The position numbers and the translations under genes were made by a program. Positions 54,898 through 64,000 of a DNA stretch of 64,000 nucleotides are shown here, in pieces. Numbering within the stretch: the first letter of the stretch is position 1; each line of letters opens with the position of its first letter. Under the pieces are notes generated by a model, which was not told the DNA's origin, ran no database searches, and saw only the letters and a program-made list of their open reading frames with translations. The stretch is from the NCBI GenBank assembly GCA_029449245.1, contig JANATF010000004.1, forward strand, positions 868,001 to 932,000, written 5' to 3'. This DNA comes from Mortierella alpina. Its lineage: Eukaryota; Mortierellomycota; Mortierellomycetes; Mortierellales; Mortierellaceae.

Positions 54898-57800
54898 ATG
54901 GCCTCGTCACCTCTTGCTATGACCGGCCTGCAAAGTCACCACCGCAGCAACAGTGGCAACGGGACCATGCTCATCAACGGGGCCGGCACTAAAGGACCAC
55001 GTTATCAACAGGATCCAGATGCGATTGTACCGGCCTCGGATCAGGACGGCGATAGCACAGAGGAAGACGACGAATACAACTCGTATATCCACGAGCAAGA
55101 GCAAGAACATCTAAAACTGCAGCAAATCCAGCGGCGCGTCACTCCGTCCCAAGATCCTCACTATGACTCGGCCGAGGACGCAGAGCAGGATAACGACGAG
55201 GAAGAGCAAGAGGATGATGAGCACGAGCATGTGGACTATCAACTGAACCAACAGCAGCAGCCCCATCATCATCAACATCAGCAACTGCAGCAGATACAGC
55301 AGCAGTACCAGCTGCAACAACAGCAGCAGCTTCACGCATACAAATCTCAGGCAATGAACATCCAGCAATTGCTGCGTCAGGATCAACATCAGGACCTAGA
55401 TATGAACGGGGTCGACAGCAATGAAGAGGAAGAGTTTTATCAACAAAATCCTCAGCATGATCCTAATCGCCAGCACCACATGGATATGGACATCCATCAG
55501 GACGAGGACGAGGACGACGAGGACGACTTTGACGATGATATGGAGGATGACGAGGACCAGGTGGACGACGAGATGATGGACGAGGAAGAAGAGGGCTCCG
55601 AAACCATGTCCCTGACCGAGGACGACATCGACTTCAACCTTGTCTACGCATTTCACACCTTTGTGGCAACCCAGGAAGGCCAGGCTTCGGTCGTGCGGAA
55701 TGACTCGCTCATGCTGCTCGAGGACACCAATGTATACTGGTGGTTGGTGCGGGTTCTCAAGACAGGCGTCATCGGATATATCCCAGCTGAGAACATTGAG
55801 GTGAGCTGATGTTGCCGCGAAAAAGAGCACGAGCATGGGATGAACCACCGTTCCATGCATTCGATGCATATCACCGCACGCATATATGCACCTCAGAGAT
55901 GAAACAAAGACTCCTGGTCGGCGCTTCATCCCTCACTTTGACGTGTCTTGCCGTGTTCCTGCATGGCCCTTGTTGCAGTGTGCCATTTTTTTTTCTTCTT
56001 TTTTTTACTAATCTGCCTTTGCATATTTTGTGTGTCATCATGCTTTCTCCGAAATAGACGCCTTTTGAGCGCTTGGCCAGACTCAACACGTACCGAAATG
56101 TCGCTCTGTCAGCCCCTTCCTCCGAGTGGGGCACCTTTGATCAGCACATCCAACCTTTAGACCCCGCCATTATCGAGCAACGTTCTCAAAACCGTCGGTC
56201 CGTCATCTTTACAGCCCAGAATGAATACCTGGAAGCCAGCGAAACCGAATGGACCTCGGAAGAAGAAGACGAGGAGGGAGACTGGTATGATGACGACGAC
56301 GAGGAAGAGGACGAGGAAGAAGAGGAGGATGAGGAAGAGGACGAAGATGAGGTCGAAGATGGCCAAGGCGAAAGCGACGAGCGATTGTTAGAGTCGCAGG
56401 CTATGCATGGGGACGAGGAAGATGAAGAAGAGACCAGTGAGATCCACAGTGATGACTACGACCATCGCACCGAAAAGTCCGCTCTACAGATCGAGGCGGA
56501 GCGTGTGCAACAAGAGATTTTGAACGACCAAAGGCAACAAGACGCCGCTATTGCAAGTGCGAAAGCGGAGGCCGATGCGAAGCGCCAGAAGCCTGTACAG
56601 GATCAACCGATTGAGGACGATGAAGAAGAGGTCACGGTCACGATTACGAACCGATACCGCAAACCGCTCCTTGATGAGGATGATCTCTTCTCCAACGCTG
56701 AGCCGCGCGTGATTTCATTGACACCAGCGATCGCCCGCGACGATACAATCATACTTCGGTCACAAGCCGCCCCAAGCAAAGGAAGAGGTTTGCGTTTGTC
56801 TGAAGATAGTCTCAGACAGTCGCAGCAGCAGCAGCAACAGCAGCTACAAGCCAAGTCCGCCTTAAAACCACTCGTCAGCCCGACAACAGGTCTTCGGTCA
56901 CCAACTCTTGATTCTGAGGATGAAGAGAGTTCGAGGAGGTTGATGGCAGAGCGGAAAGAGGCCAAGCTTAGTGCGATCCTCGGCAGCGGCAGGAATAACA
57001 ACGCAGAGCCCATGGTTCGGAAATCCAAAGAAGAGTACGAGCAAGGATTGCCACCAGCAGTGACAGCAGTCAAGAAACCTGGCAAGTTCAAAAGCCTCTT
57101 TAGCGTTGGAAAGAGCTCCAAGGACAAGGAGCGCAAGGAAAAGGAGCGACTTGAGAAGGAGCGGCTAAAGAACTTGGCCAAGAACTCTGGCTCATCCTCA
57201 GGACTTAGCAACAGTCTTTTCAGGACGCGATCCAACTCGAATGGATCTGTAGCCTCTGGCGCGCCCAGTTCCTCCTCTTCCACCTCACATTTGTCACCCG
57301 CGTCCGCTGCAGAGAAGGCCGAGGCCTCGCAGCGGGAGATCATGACCCTTCGTGTCTACCCCGGAAACGTGGACTTTGGTGCGTCCATGTACAAGACCGT
57401 CGTTGTCACGCCGACGACCATGGCTTCAGAGATTGCTCACCAAGCCGTTGTCAAGTTCCGTCTGGCGCCCGATGGCACGGCCTCCACTGGCGACTTTTAT
57501 CTGACAGTGAAGGGAATGGATGGAGGTAAGAAGAACAGGGCGAGAGAGAGAGAAGGGGAAAGAAGAAGGACCTATGCTTTCAAACATCACCTCGCCTATT
57601 TTGATTTTACTTACGCGACTAATGCCGTAATGTCTTCTCTTTTTCTGTTACTCAGATGAAACGGTCTTGCAGGCGAGTGACAAGCCCATGGCGATATATC
57701 AGTCGCTCACTGCCCACCTAACAACGCCTTTGCCGGCCAACCATCGCCTGTCCATCTCCTCCGTCTCGTCCATGATGTCTGTCAATTCGACTGGATCACA

Positions 57801-60800
57801 CAGCTCCGCGGGCAACACTCTTTCCACCTCGACGACTGTTTCTAGCCAGCCGACTCTCCGCCGGACGGGCTCCGGCAGGCCCGACCCGCAGCAGCGGTCG
57901 ATTCGATTTCTCCTCAACAAAAAGATCCGTCGGGCCAACTCACTCTTGGTCACGTCACTGCCTTCGACGCCTACGACGCCGACAGCCCCGCAGGAGGACT
58001 TTTTCTGGGTCAAGGTCATCTGCCAGGCTCAGGATCTACCCCAGTCAATGGTCCTGGTAGAGGGCATGGGCTCTGCGATGGACAAGGCGGACCCACGAGC
58101 ACACAATCAGATGGTGGCCACCAAAGTGGAGCACTGGATCCCCATGCATGCAACCTCGAATGCAGGAGATGTTATCTTTAGGGCATTGGATAAGATCGGT
58201 ATTCGTTCCGGCGTCGTGGACGGAGTTCCAGAATCGGTCCTGGCCACCAAGCGGGCGACAGTGCCGAATGGGCTTGTCATCGAATATCAGCTTGGATTGA
58301 AGCTCAACCGCAACGGTGCCTCAAAGAGAAACAGCACCAGCAGCCAAGAACGAGATGACATTCCCTTGCCACCGCAGATGCCATTGAGTCGGTTGATTGA
58401 TGAACACAAGCTGGTACCAGTGCGGCGGTCACCAAAAGCAGATGTGGCCTCCATGCCACCACACCCGGACCACATGTTCTTCATCCGCAAAGCAGCCAAG
58501 AGTCTCCAAGCTGAGATGAGGCTCGTACAGGAGCAACTAGAGCGACAGCAACAGAAGGCAGCTACACGGGACAGAAGAGCACCTTCGCCTCTGCAATCGC
58601 AGGCACTTCGGTCTGCTGACTCTGGAAACAACTCGATCTCCTCAGCGCAAGCTAGTCCAACGACGGCGACCGCAGCCAGTACCATGGCTGTAACGGGAAT
58701 TTTGAGCCCATCTACCTCCCCCAGTCCGCAGGGTCGTGTTCAGAACACTGGAGGAGTAGCTGCCTTTAGCAACGGAACCAGAGTTGCTGGATCCTCGCCC
58801 GTCCGTGTTCCCCGCAGGACTGACTCTGTTATTATGAGCCCAGCTAGTCAGCCGGTTCGTGGCAACTCCTTTGACAGCACTTCAGGGAGGCCGAGTCCCA
58901 CGCCATCTGGACACTCCATGATGACTACGCAGCAGATTATCCCCCCGCAGTCCTCGAGGACTCCAACGCCAGATCGCCATATGTACCCGCAACAATCTGG
59001 AAGAGCCCGTTCTCCAAGTGTCAGCCAAGGGTCACCTTCTGGATTGGCACGTCCTTTGCAGGCACCCTCGCCAGCGCCATCTAATCTGTCGAGCCATGCG
59101 GACCAGCAGGAGGGGTCGAGATCGTCCACACCCGAGAGACTCACGCGATTCGATCGCTCAGACAGGCAGAGGGCGATTTCACCTTCGTTGACCCATGGGC
59201 CTTCACCCTTGTCCATGTCTGCTGTCATGTTCCATCACCATGGCGACTCTAATGGTGGCGCCCATAGCCCTTTGAGCGCCACCATTCGAGAGGATCCCGG
59301 TCGTCTGAACATGAATCGAAACGACTTTCAGGGCGTGGACATTGTTCTCAATAAGGGTATTATTCGCTCTTCTCGATCCAGCTCTCACTCACACAAGTCC
59401 CAGTACCAGTACTCGTTTGTGCCCATGAAGCGCGGAGGCGAGGAAATCGATATCACAGAGATCATTGAGGACGTCCTTGGGGGTGATCATTCGGATGATG
59501 AAAATGATGAGGGTCATTACCGTCGCCGCATTGCTTCTGGGGACAGCAGCCGTGAGGTGGATACCATGTCGCGGAAGGAGCGCGTTGCAGCTGCAGTGGC
59601 TCGGGCCTCCCAGGCAGTGGCTGCTGGCAAGGAGCGCAGGAAAGCCAGTGCCAGCTCGAGCTCGATCGTCAGCACAGCCACGGCCTCGAGTCGCAAGTCG
59701 CCTATCGATCAGGACTGGCTGGAGCAATTGGGGAAGTCATCCCGAGGAGTGGAGACGCTGCTCAAGCTTGAGCGAGCCCTGGCACTGGCGGGTGAGGTAT
59801 CATCCTCGCCGACTGCTGTGGATGACGCTGTGGATCGGGATGGTGACAGTCAAGTGAATGGAATGGCCGGCAGGAACGTAGCGAGTAATCAAAACAACAG
59901 GGTCCTACCGTCGCCCATGTCTTTGCTCTCCTCCAACTCGTCGCCGTCTAGTCCGACTCATCGCCGCAAAATCAGTGATGCAGAGGTGCGTGTCGCGTCA
60001 GTTTCCTCTGCCAGAAGTCAGACAGCTGGTATGGTCCGGGAGAGCCTCGATGGGGGCGTAAGGAACAACTCTTCTGGGCAGTCCTCGCCGTCGTCGCCTT
60101 CTGTCTATGCAAAGCCAACGCTCCTCCCCAGCCTTGCCTCGGTGCAGGGCCATAGGGGCACCCCTCAGAACGGCCATGGCTCGTCGCCTGCTTCAGCCTC
60201 ACCTCTTGCGCAGCAGCAATCCATGGAGGCCCGAGCGTTCTCGCCGCTTCCAAGGCCCCTGCAGACGCCACCTCCTGGTAGCGCGTTACCGCATCAGCTA
60301 TCGATAGAGACCAAAGGCATCGCTAGTGCCTCCTCTGCCGGACCTTCTTCGGCTAGCACGATCGAGAGCAGTAACCACAGCCCATCTGGCATCTATCGCA
60401 ATGGCAGCAGAAGCCGATCTGCCAGCGCGAGTGTTGCAGAGACTGGTCGGATAGGATCGTCGACGTCGTCGCCCAGGGATACGGTAGAGTCCTCCATTGC
60501 GACCACCTCTACCCAAAACGAGGCTTGGTTGCTTTCTTCGGATTACAACACTGGCATGCAGGATCTTTTGTTGTTGGTGCGTGGCGGGCGCTCGAGCTCT
60601 GTCGGCACCGGCTCACCTTCTTCTCTTAGGAGCGGCAATGGGCTGATGTATGGCAAGGACGGACGGATCGTGCAGCAGCATCAGCAACAGCGTTCTCAAT
60701 CGCCAGCGCAGGCACAATCCTACGCACCCCGAGCTCGACAGCTTTCTCTCCAGCATAATTCAACACTCTCTTCCTTGTACAACAGCAAATCAAGCAACGG

Positions 60801-61230
60801 CAACAACACCATTAAGGATACCCATACTCATGACGAAGCCCAAAGCAAACATGCCCACGGGAACAGTAATTTCTATACGATTGACGAGGTCGCGGCGGAG
60901 AAGGACCAGGAGGACCAGGAGGGTCTTGCAGGTTCTGCTGCGGCCACTGTTACGATGAAGGGATATGACCAAAGGCTGTGGACAAGGACCGATAGGCGAC
61001 TACGAGATGTCCAGAGCGAATGCCATCCAGAGGTATTTGAGTGCTGGCGAGGCGTCGATGCGGATCTGGACAGGGTCGAAAAGGTAAAAGAGTCTTGTTG
61101 TCTTTGAGCAGCTGTGTGTTGACATCTCGTTGCAGTGTATACTAATACCTTTTTCTCACTCTTGTCATTTTTTTTTTCATCGTAGGAACTTGACTCACTG
61201 CTGGCAACGGTCAAGGCAGCCGTATTTTAG
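54898..61230 (+). CDS. SH3 and Ras-associating domain protein, Bud14/Tea4-like
   Basis: Four exons (54898-55800, 56058-57525, 57656-61083, 61186-61230) join in frame to 1,947 residues; the start is in CGCCACCATGG. A Gln/acidic N-terminus leads to an SH3 domain at about 240-301 (VYAFHTFVATQEGQASV, YWWLVRVLKTGVIGYIPAE), then TPFERLARLNTYRN, as in fungal Bud14/Tea4 proteins, which target type 1 phosphatase (PP1) to cell tips. Shortly after, residues 348-352 read RSVIF, which fits the PP1-docking RVxF pattern. Two acidic tracts and a Lys/Glu coiled coil follow. A Ras-association-like domain starts near 729 (MTLRVYPGNVDFGASMYKT) and continues across the second intron. The rest is Ser/Pro-rich. Role in polarity through PP1 is inferred. 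Confidence 0.82.
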
Positions 61231-61303
61231 ATAGACACACCCATTTAATGATCACTTGTGTGGTTTTTTTTGACCAAAACCATAACTCCTCCCTCGCTAC
61301 AAA

Positions 61304-63509
61304 CTAAAGCTCATGTTGGGTCTCGGCGGCAATATAGGTCCAGACGGCCATGACAGCGGCCGAGTTCTTGACCTGATCAGGGGTGAAGGCGCCCATGGAG
61401 TCGGCTTCTGTGTGGTGGTAATAGAAATAGCCGTGGTCGACGGGTCGACGAGGGGGATCGATACTCTCATCATCCTCGTCATCGTCCTCATCATCGTCCT
61501 CATCATCACCATGGTGATGACGACCATGCTTGTGGTGCTTGTGGTGCTTGTGGTGCTTACGGTGGTGCTTACGAAGGCGACGCGGGTGATCATCCTCATC
61601 CTCATCCTCATTCTCCTGAATGTAATAGGGCGAGGTCGAGTATGGCTTGGGGAAAGGATCTGCAGGGACGAACTGAGCACAGGCCACGCCCTGTTTGCAA
61701 AGAGGGTCGATATCCGCGCCTCCGCCATTAGGCAGGACATGACGACCGGCACCAGCATAACCCAGGTCCTTGCGCGAGCCCAAGAACTGGTTTCCGGCCG
61801 CCTTCAAAAAATCGAACGAACGCGTCTCCTTCTCGTTCGCGAGCTGTCCCGGGGTGAAGGCGATCCCATAAGGGTCAAAGACACCACCATCGGATTCGAA
61901 CGCCAACACATGTCGCGTGGTATTGGACTCTGGGTGGTTGGCGGCATAGACGCGTCCCCCGGGGGATCCATTCTCTTCCGAGGTCCAGAACACGGCCCGA
62001 ACCGTGCGACGTGGAGGCTGGTCCAACTTGCTGAGCTGGCGCAAGGTTTCCCAGGCAATAAAGCATCCTGCGCCATCATCGACCGCACCGCTACCCACGT
62101 CCCAGCTGTCAATGTGGCCACCAACGACGACGATCTCCTCAGGGGTTTCGCGACCCTTGAGTTCTGCAATGATGTTGCGAGAGATTTTGGACTGGAGGTG
62201 AGTCGTGGCGGACATGGTGAGATGGACTTTGGGCCAGTCTGGGAACCTGGCTGGGTCCTGTTGATGTCGCTTGAGGGATCGGTCCAGGAGCTGGGCGTCT
62301 TCGATCGAGATGGACGCTGCGGGGATCTTGGCGGCGTTCGAGCTGCCCGTGTGAGTGGACTGGAGGGATAAAGGTCCGATGGAACGAACGAGGACCGCGA
62401 CCGCGCCATATTCTTGAGCCCAGATGGCACCCTTTACTCGGAAGACGACGTCCGTGGAGTAGGACTGGAAGGGTTTGTTGAACAGCACAATTCTTCCTTT
62501 GAGTTGACCAGATTCACCAAGTTGATCGAGTTGTTCTTTCGAGGTGACGACGATGATTTCGGCCTTGAGGCCGTTCTTGGGATCCGGAGTAGGGGCACTG
62601 AAGCCGAGGCCGAGCATGTGGAGCTTGACGGGTCCGCGGGTGGGAGAAAGGAAGTAGAGAGACTCTTGGTTGCGTTGCCAATCATCCACGACGACGTCTT
62701 CGGTCGTGACGGAGAGGCCGTCAGCCTCGAGTCTTTCAACGATCCAGTCGATGGACTAGAGAAACGGGTCAAGGAAGGAAAGGGATGGGGATGGGGGGGT
62801 TCGTGAGAACGACAGACAGGCCCGCAGGAAAGGGTTGTTGTTGTTGTTAGTATTTGTGATCACAGAAGACAAGTCTAAGAGGAACGAACCCATCTGATGG
62901 GAAGAATCGAGTCCAAATTGGGTGATCATGGACCATTATGAGCCTTCTGTATCTCACGGGTCTAAAAACGAACAAGTTCTCTTACCTTCTCCAAGGCTTT
63001 CGAGCCAGCGATTCGGTTGCCAAAGGTGTCGGTCATCTCGGCCAGACGATCCCAGACAATGCTAAGGCGAACCATGCAATCGATACGACACAGGGGAAGC
63101 ATGAGTGGGGAGGCGCGGTGTGCGATCACTGAAACTATCAAGCTATGTCGAAACAAGATATGTGCACGCTTTTTTCATTATACCTGGACTCGAGACTGCC
63201 TGCAATGAGGGTGTCGACATTAGCCTGTAGGTGGCTCTCGAATGCATACTTGGACGGCCGCTTCTTGTGGTCCTTGACTTTCTTACCATGGCGGTGGTGT
63301 CTGTGGCCTGCATTGTCGTCCACGTCCACAAGCACCCAGAAGAACAGGTAGAATGCCAAGACAAAGAGCGACAGCTTGTAGAAGCCCATGCGGAGCTTGC
63401 GACGATGCAAGGCCTGGGCATCTTGCTGCTGCTGCTGCTCAGCTGTAGTAGCATCACCAGCGTCCTCGGCCGTTGTGGGTAAAAGAGAATACTGCTTCTT
63501 CTCGCTCAT
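61304..63509 (-). CDS. Membrane-anchored M28 metallopeptidase (carboxypeptidase Q-like)
   Basis: Zinc aminopeptidase/carboxypeptidase of family M28, closest to carboxypeptidase Q. Exons 63184-63509, 62986-63061 and 61304-62755 give 617 residues. It has a cytosolic start, a signal anchor (FYKLSLFVLAFYLFFWVLV, residues about 43-61) and a basic His/Lys stretch, then WDRLAEMTDTFGNRIAGSKALEK and a PA-like insert (GRIVLFNKPFQ). Metal ligands are visible: H and D of GGHIDSWDVGSGAVDDGAG, the EE of FWTSEENGSPGG, D of FESDGG and H in YYHHTEADSMG. Just before the last ligand is a His/Lys- then Asp/Glu-rich insert of about 65 residues, absent from relatives. Orientation as a type II protein suggests a lumenal or outer catalytic domain (vacuole or secretory pathway, inferred). 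Confidence 0.9.
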
Positions 63510-63915
63510 TGTGGTTGCATGGAATGAGGGAGGAGAGGGAGAAAAGAGTAAGGGGCTGGTTGGTTGATGGGAAATGGGCCGTACTAGAAATAAGACAGGG
63601 TATGGAAATTGCGGACTAGTATGACAACTGGTAGGACTGGGTCCCTTCCAACAAATGCGCAGAGGGCTTGCTTCCTTTCAAACGGGGACATGGGCGACAA
63701 ATTCTTGGATCAAGGATCGCCTCTCGCAGACAGGTTTCTACCGTATCCAAATAGGCTGTTGATGGACACGCTCCCCTCCCTCCCCCAAGCACACAAAGAC
63801 ATTATAACCCCCGCCCCTTCCCAAAAAGGACTGACTAGAGATGTGAAGTTCACACAATTTATTTTGTTGTGAGGTGAAGAAGCAAAGGGTAAGAGTACAG
63901 GGAGGCAACAATTCT
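63510..63915. other. Intergenic region, M28 promoter / uL2 3' flank
   Basis: About 400 bases between the M28 start and the uL2 stop, both on minus. No gene or clear motif. Confidence 0.55.
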
Positions 63916-64000
63916 TTACTCCTTGAGCTTCTTGGAACCACGGAGCAAACCGGTACGGCGGGCAGCAATGAGACCAGACTTCTGTCCGGGGACGGCATCG
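63916..64000 (-). CDS. RPL2: 60S ribosomal protein uL2 (L2/L8), C-terminal fragment
   Basis: The minus strand reads DAVPGQKSGLIAARRTGLL then RGSKKLKE and a stop at 63916-63918. This is the universal C-terminus of uL2, a core protein next to the peptidyl-transferase centre. The rest lies beyond the window. With only 28 codons the call rests on the GLIAARRTGLLRG motif, which is specific. Confidence 0.88.
   Translation of the reverse strand, partial: DAVPGQKSGLIAARRTGLLRGSKKLKE

Noticed and set aside
61313-62371. 352-codon plus frame opposite the M28 peptidase
   Set aside because: A shadow of the well-supported minus gene with its zinc ligands.
1-64000. tRNA, rRNA, transposon or CRISPR elements
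   Set aside because: Eye search for T-arm/anticodon patterns, terminal repeats and transposase motifs gave nothing convincing; a tRNAscan and a repeat-library search would be decisive.

Overview
The window is nuclear DNA from a filamentous fungus, most likely an early-diverging one of the Mucoromycota/Mortierellomycota type; this lineage call is an inference. Nearly all genes are split by short GT..AG introns, often with a CTAAC/CTAAT branch site just upstream of a YAG acceptor. Coding regions are rich in Gln, Ser and acidic low-complexity tracts. The set includes fungal factors (Tup1, Bud6, Mnn1-type mannosyltransferase, Pcl-type cyclin) together with an ACT-domain protein resembling the animal arginine sensor CASTOR. 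No transposon, CRISPR array, rRNA or tRNA gene was recognised.

Layout. 1-3.6 kb: end of ribosomal protein uS11, SRP9, and a Vps55 family membrane protein. 3.6-8.5 kb: an HSDL2-like short-chain dehydrogenase and Bud6/Aip3. 8.7-16.6 kb, all on the minus strand: cohesin loader Mau2/Scc4, ORC6 and the corepressor Tup1. 18-25 kb, minus: a tetraspanin, a GT71 mannosyltransferase and the CASTOR-like protein. 26-30 kb: cytochrome oxidase subunit VIIa, divergent from a peroxisomal acyl-CoA dehydrogenase. 30-34 kb, minus: ribosomal P1 and a Pcl-type cyclin. 34.4-38.2 kb is mostly non-coding. 38-43 kb, minus: a 1,492-residue RING/TRAF-zinc-finger protein. 45-52 kb, plus: Mix17/CHCHD2-like protein, seryl-tRNA synthetase, an unrecognised Gln/Asn-rich protein and a DUF1295 membrane protein. 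54.9-61.2 kb, plus: a 1,947-residue SH3-RA protein of Bud14/Tea4 type. 61.3-64 kb, minus: a membrane-anchored M28 peptidase and the end of ribosomal protein uL2.

The genes are a normal chromosomal mixture, not one pathway. Two polarity factors (Bud6 and the Bud14/Tea4-like protein) and two chromosome-cycle factors (Mau2, ORC6) share the window, but nothing shows that they are co-regulated. The most notable features are three conserved domains interrupted by long low-complexity insertions (RING, cyclin box, M28 catalytic domain), the two-ACT CASTOR-like protein, several very small exons (10, 18 and 23 nt), a GC-AG intron, and a perfect hairpin in a large upstream region. Exon borders were worked out by hand from reading frame, splice signals and family resemblance. 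First exons of uS11, the Vps55 gene and the tetraspanin are not resolved.
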